64,000 bases of DNA from Comamonas odontotermitis (GCF_020080045.1 NZ_CP083451.1:3769001-3833000); one strand, 5' to 3'. Positions 46,802-57,638 are shown, numbered from the stretch's first letter. Notes: generated by a model from the letters alone, not told the origin. Numbers and translations: made by a program.

Positions 46802-47500
46802 TCACAACCCCCGCACACTCAGCGCCAGCTGTCGCCGGAAAGCAGGCCGTACACGGTGCAGTTGCGCCGGGCGATGGGCGCCTCCGGCCAGCATTTCACC
46901 GGGCACGGGCTCAAGCATGCCCAGCTCATCCATCTTGCGCCTGAAGCTCACCTTGTTCAAAGGCTCGCCCAGAATGCCCTCATACACCAGCTGAAGTTGC
47001 GGCAGGGTGAAGGTCTCCCCGAAAAAATGCACGGGCAACGATGAATACTGGCTTTTGCTGCGTACGCGTGCCAGCGCCGCTTGCAGGATCAGCCCATGGT
47101 CAAACGGCAACTGGCCAGGCGCGTCCACAGGCACAATCTTCATATCCGAACGCTGCACAGGCAATCTCTCCTGCGGAACCAGTGCGCAATAGGCAATCGC
47201 CACCGACCAGCCACGCGGGTCGCGCGCCGGGCCGGTGAAAGTGGCCAGTTGCTCCAGGTAGGCCCCCTCGATACCCGCCTTGGTGCGCAGCACGCGCACT
47301 GCGCTGGCATGGGCATCGGCGTCCTCGTCCGCATGGATGTACCCGCCCGGCAAAGCCCAGACACCGGCGAAAGGTGCATGAGCGCGCTGGACCAGCACCA
47401 CACTCAGCACACCCTCTACCAGCGTGAGCACCACGACATCCACGCTGGTCAGTACATGGGCATGTGCCGTTTCACTTTGATTCATTTTTGTACCAAGCAT
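46802..47500 (-). CDS. nrtR: NrtR, Nudix-like ADP-ribose-sensing repressor of NAD genes
   Basis: Transcription regulator with an N-terminal Nudix-like domain and a C-terminal winged helix. The Nudix region (about residues 20-76) contains WALPGGYIHADEDADAHA, but the REUXEE catalytic stretch is RVLRTK, so the metal-binding glutamates are missing and hydrolysis is not expected. The DNA-binding part has LPQLQLVYEGILGEPLNKVSFRRKM, the NrtR-type signature. In studied cases ADP-ribose binding releases the repressor. ATGs occur at 47500 and 47485; neither has a clear ribosome binding site. It is divergent from a nicotinamidase-like gene, pncB, nadE and nadM, exactly the regulon expected. Confidence 0.88.
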   Translation of the reverse strand: MLGTKMNQSETAHAHVLTSVDVVVLTLVEGVLSVVLVQRAHAPFAGVWALPGGYIHADEDADAHASAVRVLRTKAGIEGAYLEQLATFTGPARDPRGWSVAIAYCALVPQERLPVQRSDMKIVPVDAPGQLPFDHGLILQAALARVRSKSQYSSLPVHFFGETFTLPQLQLVYEGILGEPLNKVSFRRKMDELGMLEPVPGEMLAGGAHRPAQLHRVRPAFRRQLALSVRGL

Positions 47501-47607
47501 TTCTTATGAAGCTGCAGTATGCCCCTGCCACCCGCAGGCATCAATATGCATGCATCATTCTCCTCATGAATCTTCCTTGCCTTGATTCATTTAGTTAGTT
47601 GCAAAAT

Positions 47608-47623
47608 TATTCTAACTAGAATA
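47608..47623. promoter_or_regulatory. Probable NrtR operator
   Basis: TATTCTA-AC-TAGAATA is a perfect 7-bp inverted repeat between nrtR and the NAD-salvage genes, 28 bp before the hydrolase start. A second, wider inverted repeat TAGTTAG...CTAACTA (47592-47618) overlaps it. AT-rich TA-flanked palindromes are typical for NrtR. Confidence 0.6.
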
Positions 47624-47650
47624 GACTGCAATACATCGAAGGAGACGGAC

Positions 47651-48508
47651 ATGCGCCACCGCACACAGTTACTCATCATCGACCCGCAAAACGACTTTTG
47701 CGACCTGCCCCAGGACTGGCGCCCCGCTACTGCTGCAACCAGCATGCCTTTTGCACCCAGCCTGCCGGTGGCAGGTGCCCATGCAGACATGCAACGCCTT
47801 GCAAAGTGGATCGGGCGCCAGAGCGAGCGGCTGGACAACATCACCATCACGCTCGACTCCCACCAGGCCTATGACATTGCCCATCCCGCTTTCTGGCAGC
47901 AAGGGAATGGCAGCGCGGTGCAGCCCTTCACCACCATCACCGCCGATCAGGTGCGTGCTGGCAGCTTCGCGCCCCGCAACGCTGCCGAGCGCGATCGCAC
48001 ACTGGCCTATCTCGATACGCTGGAAACCCAGGGCAGCTACACCTTGATGGTATGGCCGCTGCACTGCGAGATCGGCAGCATTGGCCACAGCGTGCATGCC
48101 GACGTGTTGACCGCCTGTCGCCACTGGCAGACCGCGCGCCAATGCGCTGTGCGCCATGTGTTCAAAGGCATGAATCCCTTCACCGAACACTACAGCGCCA
48201 TTCGCGCGGAGGTGCCTGATCCGCAGGACCCCGAGACCGGCCTGAACACCGCCCTGCTGCAACATCTGGCGCAGGCGGACACCCTGGTGATTGCCGGTGA
48301 GGCGGGCAGCCACTGCGTGCGCGCCACCACCGAGCACATCGTGCAGAACATCGGCACGTTGTGGGGAGCAGACGACTGCTCGCGCATCGTGCTGCTGACC
48401 GATTGCATGAGCCCGGTTGCAGGTTTTGAGTCTGCACAAGAAACCTTTTTGCAGCAGATGCATGCCATCGGTGTACGCTGCACCACCAGCACTGCTTTCA
48501 ATTTATAA
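47651..48508 (+). CDS. Nicotinamidase-like cysteine hydrolase
   Basis: Isochorismatase-fold hydrolase of 285 residues, most likely converting nicotinamide to nicotinate. The triad is visible: Asp11 (IIDPQNDF), Lys in HVFKGMNPF, and Cys in GEAGSHCVRATTEH. Metal-binding Asp/His candidates lie in TITLDSHQAYDIAHPAFW. It is longer than classical PncA (about 210 residues), with extra segments around residues 20-45 and 130-165, so it belongs to a larger subgroup and the substrate is inferred from the NAD-gene context. The start ATG has AAGGAGA eight bases upstream. It is the first gene after the NrtR operator. Confidence 0.82.
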   Translation: MRHRTQLLIIDPQNDFCDLPQDWRPATAATSMPFAPSLPVAGAHADMQRLAKWIGRQSERLDNITITLDSHQAYDIAHPAFWQQGNGSAVQPFTTITADQVRAGSFAPRNAAERDRTLAYLDTLETQGSYTLMVWPLHCEIGSIGHSVHADVLTACRHWQTARQCAVRHVFKGMNPFTEHYSAIRAEVPDPQDPETGLNTALLQHLAQADTLVIAGEAGSHCVRATTEHIVQNIGTLWGADDCSRIVLLTDCMSPVAGFESAQETFLQQMHAIGVRCTTSTAFNL

Positions 48509-48568
48509 GCATTTTTGACCACTAGCGCTTGATAGATAAGCGCCAGCAGCTCTCATTTTGATAGAGAA
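48509..48568. repeat. Dispersed repeat between the nicotinamidase-like gene and pncB
   Basis: GCATTTTTGACCACTAGCGC-TTGATAGATAAGCGCCAGCAGC-type layout: AGCGCTT and AAGCGC arms form a hairpin around GATAGAT, flanked by TTTTTGA and CATTTTGATAG. This is the most complete copy of the family in the window. It may partly uncouple pncB from the first gene. Confidence 0.6.
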
Positions 48569-48577
48569 AGACGCGGT

Positions 48578-49765
48578 ATGCAGCCCATCATCACCAGCCT
48601 GCTCGACACCGATTTGTACAAGTTCACGATGTGGCAGGCCATGCTGCACCGGCATCCGCAAACCCAATCCACCTACCGCTTTGTCTGCCGCTCTACGCCC
48701 GAGTTTCCGCTGGTGGATCTGCTGGACGAGGTGCGGACAGAGATTGACGCGCTGTGCACGCTCAAGTTCAAGAAAGATGAGCTGGACTACCTCGCCAGCC
48801 TGCGCTTCATGAAAAGCGATTTCATCGATTTTCTGCGCATCTTCCAGTTCCAGCGCGATTTCATCGAGGTAAAGGCCGACGGCAGCAGCCTGCACATCGT
48901 CGCCAATGGCCCGCAGGTGCATGTGATGGGCTTTGAGATTTTTGTGCTGTCCATCGTCAACGAGCTGTACTTCCGCCGCTTTGACCAGGCCTCTGCCCTC
49001 GCCGAAGGGCGCAGACGACTCGGAGCAAAAATAGTGCGTCTGCAGGAGCTGGCGCAGGAAGCCAAGCACCGCCATCCCTTCGAGCTGTTTGATTTCGGCG
49101 TGCGTCGGCGCTTTTCCGGCCCCTGGCAGCGCGAGGTGGTGCAAGCCTTTGCCAGCCAGACGGCGCAGTGGTTCAAGGGCACCTCGAATGTGCTGCTGGC
49201 GCGCGACCTGAACCTGGTCCCCATCGGCACCATGGCCCACGAATACCTGCAAAGCTACCAGGCCCATGGCGTGCGCCTGCGCGACTTCCAGATCGCCGCA
49301 CTCGAAGACTGGGTGCAGGAATACCGGGGCGACCTGGGTATCGCACTGACCGACACCGTTGGCATGGACGCCTTCCTCGCCGACTTCGACATGTACTTTG
49401 CCAAGCTCTTCGATGGCCTGCGCCACGATTCGGGCGACCCCAAGGAATGGGGTGAAAAGGCACTGGCGCACTACGCCAAGCTGCGCATCGATGCCAACTC
49501 CAAGCGCCTGGTGTTCTCCGATGGCCTGACGCTGGACGCCGCACTCGATCTGTACCAGCATTTTGCCGACCGCATTCAGTGCGGCTTTGGCATCGGCACC
49601 CAACTGGCCAACGACATGGGGCTCAAGCAGCTGAACATCGTGATGAAGCTCACCCATGCCAACGGCCAGCCGGTAGCCAAGCTCAGCGACAGTCCGGGCA
49701 AGACCCTGTGCGACGACGAAACCTATCTGGCGTACCTCAAACAGGTCTTCCACGTGAAATATTGA
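48578..49765 (+). CDS. pncB: Nicotinate phosphoribosyltransferase
   Basis: Makes nicotinate mononucleotide from nicotinate and PRPP with ATP hydrolysis. The 395-residue protein begins [30 protein letters not shown], the PncB N-terminal signature. [49 protein letters not shown], the phosphoribosyl-binding [13 protein letters not shown] and [16 protein letters not shown] with the regulatory His are in order. The product goes to NadM and NadE encoded downstream. The genes share strand and moderate spacing. Confidence 0.96.
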   Translation: MQPIITSLLDTDLYKFTMWQAMLHRHPQTQSTYRFVCRSTPEFPLVDLLDEVRTEIDALCTLKFKKDELDYLASLRFMKSDFIDFLRIFQFQRDFIEVKADGSSLHIVANGPQVHVMGFEIFVLSIVNELYFRRFDQASALAEGRRRLGAKIVRLQELAQEAKHRHPFELFDFGVRRRFSGPWQREVVQAFASQTAQWFKGTSNVLLARDLNLVPIGTMAHEYLQSYQAHGVRLRDFQIAALEDWVQEYRGDLGIALTDTVGMDAFLADFDMYFAKLFDGLRHDSGDPKEWGEKALAHYAKLRIDANSKRLVFSDGLTLDAALDLYQHFADRIQCGFGIGTQLANDMGLKQLNIVMKLTHANGQPVAKLSDSPGKTLCDDETYLAYLKQVFHVKY

Positions 49766-49841
49766 TTCAACCATCCCGCCACCGGAAGCAGACAGAGCGA
49801 CCGGTGGGTGCGGACATGGGAGGAAATGGAAGGAAATGACC

Positions 49842-51542
49842 ATGCTCAAGATCACCCTTGCCCAACTGGACCTGACCGTGGGCGACATCGACGGCAACAT
49901 CGATCAGATGGTGCAGGCTGCCCAGAAGGCGCAGGCAGAAGGCGCGCAACTGGTGGTCTTTCCAGAGCTGTCGATCACCGCCTACTACCCCGGGGACCTG
50001 CTCGACGAACCCGAGTTTCTCGCCCGCGTGGACGCCGGCATTGCCCGCCTGCGGGAAGAGACCCGCAAGCTGCCCGGGCTGTACTGGGTAGTGGGCGCCC
50101 CCACCCGCCGCCAGGGCCCCGGCAAGCAGCTGCACAACAGCCTGCTGGTGCTGCAAGACGGCACTGTGCGCCTGCAGTACGACAAGCAATTGCTGCCCAC
50201 CTACAACATCTTTGATGAGCGCCGCCATTTCGAGCCGGGGCGCGACGCTGCCAAGGTACTGCGGATCGGCAATGCACAGGTGGGCTTTCTGATCTGCGAA
50301 GACGGCTGGAACGACAGCGGTGCCGACTACGCCACCAACCCCTTCGAGCGCATGGCGGATGCTGCACCCGACGTCGTCGTCAGCATCAACGCCAGCCCCA
50401 GCCACCTGGGCAAGCGCGAGCAGCGCCACCAGATCTTCAGCGAAGCGGCCACCCGCCACGGCCTGCCCATCCTCTACGTCAACCAGATCGGCGGTCAGGA
50501 CCAGATCGTGTTCGATGGCGCCTCGTTTGCCGTGCAACCCGGCGACGGCATTGTGTGGGAGGCCCCTCGCTTTGCAGAAGCCACCTGCACCCTGGGCTTT
50601 GACAATGGCCAGTTCCGCACCTCCAGCGGCCAGGCCACGCAACGCCCGGCCATACAGGGGCTGCCGACCATGGAGTTCTACCGCCAGCAGATCATCCTGG
50701 GGCTGCGCGATTACGCCCGGCGCTGCGGCTTCCGGCAAGTGGTGGTGGGCAGCTCCGGCGGCATTGACTCGGCCCTGACGCTGGCGCTCGCCACCGAAGC
50801 GCTCGGCCCCGACAACGTCGTCGGCATCACCATGCCGTCGCGCTACTCATCCAGCGGCTCGGTGGATGATTCCGTCGCACTGTGCCGCAACCTGGGCATT
50901 GCGCTCAAAACCCACCCAATAGCAGATTTGGTGGCCGCTTACAGCTCTCAATTCGAGAGCAGCTTCAACACCCCGCTACAGGGTCTTCCGCTGGAAAACC
51001 TGCAGGCGCGCATTCGCGGCACCATCCTCATGGAATTCAGCAATGCCTTCGGCCACCTGCTGCTGACCACGGGCAACAAGTCGGAAATCTCGGTCGGCTA
51101 CTGCACCCTGTATGGCGACACCAACGGCGGCCTGGGCCTGATCGGCGACCTGTACAAGACCGAGGTCTTCGCGCTGTCACGCCACATCAACGACAGTGCA
51201 GGCCGCGAAATCATTCCGCAAGCCATCATCGACAAAGCGCCATCGGCTGAACTGGCGCCTGGCCAGAAAGACGAGGACAGCCTGCCGCCGTATGAAATCC
51301 TGGACGAAATCTTGAAAATTCTCATCGAAGGCCAGCGCCTGTCCACCCAGGAGTACACAGCCGCCTGCGTCTTTGTCGGCAACCTGCAGATGACGGAAAA
51401 CGGCCGCGCCATGGTGGCCAAGGTGCAACGCATGGTGCACCGCAGCGAGTACAAGCGCAGGCAGGCGCCGCCGATACTGCGCCTGCGCCCCCGCGCCTTC
51501 GGCACCGGCCGCCAGATGCCGATTGCGGCATGGTATCCGTGA
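49842..51542 (+). CDS. nadE: Glutamine-dependent NAD+ synthetase
   Basis: Amidates nicotinate adenine dinucleotide to NAD+, with ammonia from glutamine. The N-terminal nitrilase-type domain has Glu (FPELSITAYYPGD), Lys (YDKQLLPTY) and Cys (LICEDGWN) as the triad. The C-terminal synthetase domain has the PP-loop SSGGIDSALTLALA and TGNKSEISVGYCTLYGDTNGG. The start is decided by the ribosome binding site: AAGGA lies seven bases before ATG 49842, whereas the ATG at 49836 overlaps it. Length is 566 residues. It lies between pncB and nadM. Confidence 0.96.
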   Translation: MLKITLAQLDLTVGDIDGNIDQMVQAAQKAQAEGAQLVVFPELSITAYYPGDLLDEPEFLARVDAGIARLREETRKLPGLYWVVGAPTRRQGPGKQLHNSLLVLQDGTVRLQYDKQLLPTYNIFDERRHFEPGRDAAKVLRIGNAQVGFLICEDGWNDSGADYATNPFERMADAAPDVVVSINASPSHLGKREQRHQIFSEAATRHGLPILYVNQIGGQDQIVFDGASFAVQPGDGIVWEAPRFAEATCTLGFDNGQFRTSSGQATQRPAIQGLPTMEFYRQQIILGLRDYARRCGFRQVVVGSSGGIDSALTLALATEALGPDNVVGITMPSRYSSSGSVDDSVALCRNLGIALKTHPIADLVAAYSSQFESSFNTPLQGLPLENLQARIRGTILMEFSNAFGHLLLTTGNKSEISVGYCTLYGDTNGGLGLIGDLYKTEVFALSRHINDSAGREIIPQAIIDKAPSAELAPGQKDEDSLPPYEILDEILKILIEGQRLSTQEYTAACVFVGNLQMTENGRAMVAKVQRMVHRSEYKRRQAPPILRLRPRAFGTGRQMPIAAWYP

Positions 51543-51645
51543 CTCACCACAGCACCGCTGCTACCCAGGCTCTTGCCCCGGGTCTTCCGCATGGGGGCAG
51601 CGCCAGCTTGGAAAATTGCAACCGCAATGCACCGACAATGACACC

Positions 51646-52704
51646 ATGAGCCCTACGACCGACACCTATGACCTTGCCGTGCTGATCGGCCGCTTTCAGC
51701 CCCCTCACCTGGGCCACCTGGCCTTGCTGCAACAGGCACTGGCGCGTGCGTCCAGGGTCATCGTGGTACTGGGCTCGGCCATCCAGGCGCGCAGCCCCAA
51801 GAACCCCTTCACCTGGCAGGAGCGTGCGCAGATGTTTGCCGGCGCACTCAGCCCGGCCGATGCCGCGCGTGTGGAGTTTGTGCCGATCCGTGATTACTAC
51901 GACGAGCCCCGCTGGGTGACCGCTGTGCGCGAGGCCGTCACCAGCCACAGCCAGCCCGGCGCACGCATCGGTCTTGTGGGCCACTTCAAGGATGCAAGCA
52001 GCAGCTACCTCGCGCACTTCCCCGGCTGGGATCTGGTGAGCCTGCCGCGCCAGAACAGCATTGACGCCACACCCATCCGCGATGCCTACTTTGGTGCACC
52101 GGCTGCCGGGCCGGCAGGCGACTTGAGCCCGCTGAAAGAGATGCTGCCTGCCAGTTCGCTGGCATTTCTGCAGCGGTTCAGCCAGACGCCTGCGTATGCG
52201 GAACTGTGCACCGAATGGCAGATGCTGCGCAAATACCGCCAATCGTGGGCGGTCGCGCCCTACCCGCCGGTCTTCGTCACCGTTGATGCCCTGGTGCGCT
52301 GTGGCAATGAAGTGCTGGTGATCCGCCGCGGCCACGCGCCTGGAAAAGGCCTGCTGGCGCTGCCCGGTGGTTTTCTGGAGCCGCGCGACACCTTGTGGCA
52401 ATCCTGCCTGCGCGAGCTGCAGGAAGAGACCCACTGCACACTGGAAGAGACCAGCCTCCGCGCCGCACTGCAGTCGGTCACCGTGTTCGACCACCCGGAC
52501 CGCAGCCAGCGCGGCCGCACCATCACCCATGTGCATTACTTTGACCTGAAGCAGAGCCCCAAGCCCGCCGTGCGTGCCGATGACGATGCCGCAGAAGCCT
52601 TCTGGCTCAGCATCGACGCCATCCGGGCGCGCGAGGCAGAGTTCTTTGAAGACCATTTCCAGATTCTGCAGAAGCTCCTGGTGCCCAGTTTCACTGCGTA
52701 CTGA
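51646..52704 (+). CDS. nadM: Bifunctional NMN adenylyltransferase / Nudix hydrolase
   Basis: The N-terminal nucleotidyltransferase (about residues 1-185) has [14 protein letters not shown] with the HxGH motif and the [12 protein letters not shown] signature block. The C-terminal Nudix domain has [26 protein letters not shown], a complete catalytic box, unlike the NrtR copy upstream. Such fusions make dinucleotide from (nicotinate) mononucleotide and may hydrolyse ADP-ribose, the likely NrtR effector. The 352-residue length fits. The start [19 protein letters not shown] is the canonical N-terminus. It is the last core gene of the salvage cluster. Confidence 0.94.
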   Translation: MSPTTDTYDLAVLIGRFQPPHLGHLALLQQALARASRVIVVLGSAIQARSPKNPFTWQERAQMFAGALSPADAARVEFVPIRDYYDEPRWVTAVREAVTSHSQPGARIGLVGHFKDASSSYLAHFPGWDLVSLPRQNSIDATPIRDAYFGAPAAGPAGDLSPLKEMLPASSLAFLQRFSQTPAYAELCTEWQMLRKYRQSWAVAPYPPVFVTVDALVRCGNEVLVIRRGHAPGKGLLALPGGFLEPRDTLWQSCLRELQEETHCTLEETSLRAALQSVTVFDHPDRSQRGRTITHVHYFDLKQSPKPAVRADDDAAEAFWLSIDAIRAREAEFFEDHFQILQKLLVPSFTAY

Positions 52705-52773
52705 AAGCAGGGCCCGTATCGCTGCGCCTCACAGCATCCAAGACTACGTACATTTCACCAAGACCGCTTGACC

Positions 52774-53256
52774 ATGCCCGCCCTCCACATTCGCCCCGCT
52801 ACCATCGACGACACCGACACCATCCTGCGCTTTGTGCGCGACCTGGCCGTTTACGAAAATGCCGAGCACGAGGTGCTTTCGACACCCGCCCATGTGCACA
52901 AGACCATGTTCAGCGAAGGCGCGACGGCACACGGGCTGATCTGCGAGCAGGATGGCCAGGCCATCGGGTTTGCGGTTTACTTCTTCAACTACTCCACCTG
53001 GCAAGGACGCAACGGTCTGTACCTGGAAGACCTGTATGTAGACCCTGCCTATCGCGGCAGTGGCGCGGGCAAGGCCATCTTGCGGCACCTGGCCCGTATT
53101 GCGGTAGAAAAGGACTGCGGCCGCTTCGAATGGAGTGTGCTCGACTGGAACACGCCCTCGATCCAGTTCTACGACAGCCTCGGCGCCAAGCCGCAGAGCG
53201 AGTGGATTCGCTACCGCATGACCGGACAGGCCCTGCGCGATCTGGCTCAGGCCTGA
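52774..53256 (+). CDS. GNAT-family N-acetyltransferase
   Basis: A 160-residue acetyltransferase. The GNAT fold is shown by LHIRPATIDDTDTILRFVRDLAVYE at the N-terminus, the acetyl-CoA pyrophosphate loop YVDPAYRGSGAGKAILRHL, and SVLDWNTPSIQFYDSLGA near the C-terminus. The ENAEHEVLSTP and WQGRNGLYLEDLYV segments resemble the diamine/SSAT-like branch that acetylates polyamines or thialysine; the substrate is not certain. The ATG at 52774 is used; an in-frame TTG precedes it. It follows nadM by 69 bp and may be the fifth gene of the NrtR regulon, which is inference. Confidence 0.85.
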   Translation: MPALHIRPATIDDTDTILRFVRDLAVYENAEHEVLSTPAHVHKTMFSEGATAHGLICEQDGQAIGFAVYFFNYSTWQGRNGLYLEDLYVDPAYRGSGAGKAILRHLARIAVEKDCGRFEWSVLDWNTPSIQFYDSLGAKPQSEWIRYRMTGQALRDLAQA

Positions 53257-53307
53257 GAACGTGTTTACGATCTCCTCGCGGCTGTATAGAGATCGCAAAC
53301 ACGTTCT
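53256..53307. repeat. Long inverted repeat after the acetyltransferase gene
   Basis: AGAACGTGTTTaCGATCTC (53256-53274) pairs with GAGATCGcAAACACGTTCT (53289-53307), 18 of 19 positions, around a 14-nt loop. It begins within the TGA stop. There is no T-run, so it is not a classic terminator; it may block 3' decay of the NAD transcript or be a small palindromic element. Confidence 0.65.
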
Positions 53308-53343
53308 GAGGGGCACGCGCCCCCCGTAGTGCCTCTCAAGGGT

Positions 53344-54600
53344 TTAACGGCCGGCCCGCTCCAGCATGGCGTGCAGCAACACATTGCAGCCAGCTGTGAT
53401 GTGCTCGGGCTTGGCATCTTCGATCTCGTTGTGCGATATGCCATCCTTGCAGGGAATGAAGATCATGCCCGCAGGCGCCAGACGCGCCATGTAGACGGCA
53501 TCATGGCCCGCGCCGGAGACGGCATCCATGTGTGAATAGCCCAGCATCTGCGCGCCACGCCGCACGGCGTCGATGCAATCGGGGTTGAAAGGCTGCGCGG
53601 TATAGCTGGACACCAGATCGATCTTGATCGGCAGCCCTGTTTCTCGGCTGATACGATCCGCCACCGCACGAATGTCCTGATCCATGGCTTCGCAGTCGGC
53701 ATCGGTCGCATTGCGCAGGTCGATGCTGAATTTCACCTCTCCCGGAATCACATTGCGGCTGTTGGGGTGCACATGCACCATGCCCACCGTTCCGCGCCCG
53801 TGCGGCGGGTGGCGGTGCGCACAGGCCACCACCTCCTGCATTACCTGGGTGGCGACCTGGAGCGCGTCTTTGCGCAGCGCCATGGGCGTGGGGCCGGCGT
53901 GCGCTTCCATGCCGGTGACGGTGCAGTCGTACCAGCGAATGCCCAGCACACCGGTCACCACGCCAATGGTCTTGTCGTGGTCTTCCAGCACCGGACCCTG
54001 CTCGATATGGGTCTCGAAGTAGTAGCCAATGGGGTGATCGCCCGGCTCCTGCGGGCCGATGTAACCGATGCGCGCAAGCTCGTCCTTCACGCTCTTGCCT
54101 TCGGTGTCCTTCGCGGCATAGGCGTGCTCCAGCGTAAATGCCTTGGCAAAAACGCCCGAGCCCATCATCACCGGAACAAAGCGGGAGCCTTCTTCGTTCG
54201 TCCAGAATGCCACCTCGATCGGCGCTTCCGTCTCTATGCCGTGGTCGTTGAGCGTGCGCACCACCTCGATGCCTGCGAGCACGCCGTAGTTGCCGTCGAA
54301 CTTGCCGCCCGTGGGCTGGGTGTCGATGTGGCTGCCCGTCATGATGGGCGGCAGGCTGTTGTTGCGGCCGGGGCGGCGCATGAAGCCATTGCCAATCTTG
54401 TCGATGGTAACGGTCATGCCTGCCTCCTTAGCCCAGCGCGTCACCAGGTCGCGGCCCTGGCGGTCAAGATCGGTCAGCGCCAGACGGCACACGCCCCCCT
54501 TGGCGGTAGCACCAATCTGGGCCAACTCCATCAGCGAATTCCAGAGCCGCTCTCCATTGACGCGCAACTGGCTGGTATCGGTCTTCACTTTCGTGTCCAT
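53344..54600 (-). CDS. Beta-ureidopropionase / N-carbamoyl-amino-acid amidohydrolase (M20 family)
   Basis: Hydrolyses N-carbamoyl-beta-alanine to beta-alanine, CO2 and ammonia, the third step of reductive uracil breakdown. The 418-residue M20/M28-type metallohydrolase shows PIMTGSHIDTQPTGGKFDGNYG (metal ligands His and Asp), FWTNEEGSRF (catalytic and metal Glu pair), ETHIEQGPVLE (His), and GAGHDAVYMARL. The dimer/lid domain has GMEAHAGPTPM. The start MDTKVKTDTSQLRVN has AAGGAG seven bases upstream. It lies 16 bp after the dihydropyrimidinase gene. Allantoate amidohydrolase and L-carbamoylase are close relatives; the preTA context favours beta-ureidopropionase. Confidence 0.88.
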   Translation of the reverse strand: MDTKVKTDTSQLRVNGERLWNSLMELAQIGATAKGGVCRLALTDLDRQGRDLVTRWAKEAGMTVTIDKIGNGFMRRPGRNNSLPPIMTGSHIDTQPTGGKFDGNYGVLAGIEVVRTLNDHGIETEAPIEVAFWTNEEGSRFVPVMMGSGVFAKAFTLEHAYAAKDTEGKSVKDELARIGYIGPQEPGDHPIGYYFETHIEQGPVLEDHDKTIGVVTGVLGIRWYDCTVTGMEAHAGPTPMALRKDALQVATQVMQEVVACAHRHPPHGRGTVGMVHVHPNSRNVIPGEVKFSIDLRNATDADCEAMDQDIRAVADRISRETGLPIKIDLVSSYTAQPFNPDCIDAVRRGAQMLGYSHMDAVSGAGHDAVYMARLAPAGMIFIPCKDGISHNEIEDAKPEHITAGCNVLLHAMLERAGR

Positions 54601-54616
54601 GTTCGATCTCCTTGTT

Positions 54617-56101
<1,485 letters not shown>

Positions 56102-56132
56102 TCAGGTCACAAAAATTCGTGCAGGGCTCCGC

Positions 56133-57638
56133 TCACGCCCGCCGCAGTGCGGCCTGAGAAGCCACCACATGGCTTGCCATGCCGATGCGGTACACCACGC
56201 CTGCAATGAAGAGGCCAATGAACCATGCATACGCATACAAGTCCTTGAAGATAGCCCCCACATTCGGGAAACTCGCAGGAAACGCTGCATTCAGAAAGCC
56301 TGGAATATTGGGCGCCACGCCACAGGCGAATGCGGCAACCGCCACCCAGTTCCAGCCGCCGGAATAGCTGTACTTGCCGCCTTCACGGTAGAGCTCGGGC
56401 ACATCGAGCTGCGTGCGGCGGATGAGGAAGTAATCCACCATCAAGATCCCGGCAATGGGGCCCAGCAGTGCGGAATACCCGATCAGCCAGGTAAAGATGT
56501 AGCCTTGGGTCGACTCCAGAATCTTCCAGGGCATCATCAGGATGGCAATCGCCACCGTGATGTAGCCGCCCGTGCGGTAGCTGATGCGCTTGGGGTCGAG
56601 CGCAGAGAAGTCGTAGGCCGGCCCCACCAAGTTGGCAGCCAGGTTGACGCTCACCGTGTCTACCAGCAGCACGATGAGCGCGATGAGCACAGCAGCTCCG
56701 GTCATGCGCGCAGCCACATCCACTGGATCCCACAGCGCCTTGCCGTAGATGACGACGGTGGCCGAGGTGACGATCACCGCCAGCGCCGCCAGCAGCCCCA
56801 TGGGCACAGGCAGGCCAATGGCCTGGCCCACCACCTGGTCACGCTGCGACCGGGCAAAACGGGTGAAATCAGGAATGTTCAGCGCAAGCGTGGCCCAAAA
56901 ACCGATCATGGCCGTGAGCGACGGCCAGAAAGTACCCCAGAACTGACCCGCCTTGGCTTCGCCCGGGGCAAATGCGGACGGCTTGTCCAGAATCGGGCCA
57001 AAACCGCCGGCCTTCTCATACACCCACCACAGCAGCACAAAGCAGATCACGATCTTTGCCGGTGCGGTGTAGGTCTCGAGCTTGCGGATGGACTCAATGC
57101 CATGCACCACAAAATAGAACTGAATGGCCCAGAAGACCAGGAAGCAGATGAGCTGCGCGATGTTGATGCCAAGACCTGCAATCTTCTCGCTCTCGAGCGG
57201 ATGGCCAATGATCACACCCAGCAGCGTATAGATCATCAGGCCGCCGAACCAGGTCTGGATACCGTACCAGCCGCAGGCCACCAATGCGCGCAGAACCGCC
57301 GGGAGCTTTGCGCCCCGGGTGCCAAACGATGCGCGCGCCAGCACCGCATAGGGAATGCCATATTTGGCGCCCGCATGCCCGATGAGCAGCATTGGCACGA
57401 GCACGATCACGTTCGCGATGAAGACGGTCATGACCGCCTGCATGGCCGACATGCCGCCTTCCACCAGGCTGGCTGCCAGCGTGTAGGCAGGAATGCACAT
57501 CACCATGCCTATCCACAACGCCGTGAAGTGGTACCACGTCCACGTTCGCTGCGATGCTTGCGTGGGTGCGAGGTCGTGGTTCCAGAGGCCGCCGGCTTCA
57601 CTGCCAGCGGCGCCTCCTGCTTGCGCGTCATGGGACAT
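56133..57638 (-). CDS. NCS1-family nucleobase:cation symporter (uracil/dihydropyrimidine/allantoin type)
   Basis: Inner-membrane permease of 501 residues with about 12 helices. Family motifs visible are WYHFTALWIGMVMCIPAYTLA near the N-terminus, the helix-3 region YGIPYAVLARASFGTRGAKLP, GWYGIQTWFGG with substrate-site Trp/Gln, and LNIPDFTRFARSQRDQVVGQAIGLP. It is the first gene after the preTA terminator and leads the transporter-hydantoinase-ureidopropionase set. Uracil or thymine is the likely substrate, by context. The AAGGAG ribosome binding site is well spaced. Confidence 0.92.
   Translation of the reverse strand: MSHDAQAGGAAGSEAGGLWNHDLAPTQASQRTWTWYHFTALWIGMVMCIPAYTLAASLVEGGMSAMQAVMTVFIANVIVLVPMLLIGHAGAKYGIPYAVLARASFGTRGAKLPAVLRALVACGWYGIQTWFGGLMIYTLLGVIIGHPLESEKIAGLGINIAQLICFLVFWAIQFYFVVHGIESIRKLETYTAPAKIVICFVLLWWVYEKAGGFGPILDKPSAFAPGEAKAGQFWGTFWPSLTAMIGFWATLALNIPDFTRFARSQRDQVVGQAIGLPVPMGLLAALAVIVTSATVVIYGKALWDPVDVAARMTGAAVLIALIVLLVDTVSVNLAANLVGPAYDFSALDPKRISYRTGGYITVAIAILMMPWKILESTQGYIFTWLIGYSALLGPIAGILMVDYFLIRRTQLDVPELYREGGKYSYSGGWNWVAVAAFACGVAPNIPGFLNAAFPASFPNVGAIFKDLYAYAWFIGLFIAGVVYRIGMASHVVASQAALRRA

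Noticed and set aside
53256..53307. Classic rho-independent terminator after the acetyltransferase gene
   Set aside because: The stem is strong, but no T-run follows on either strand. It is reported as an inverted repeat instead.
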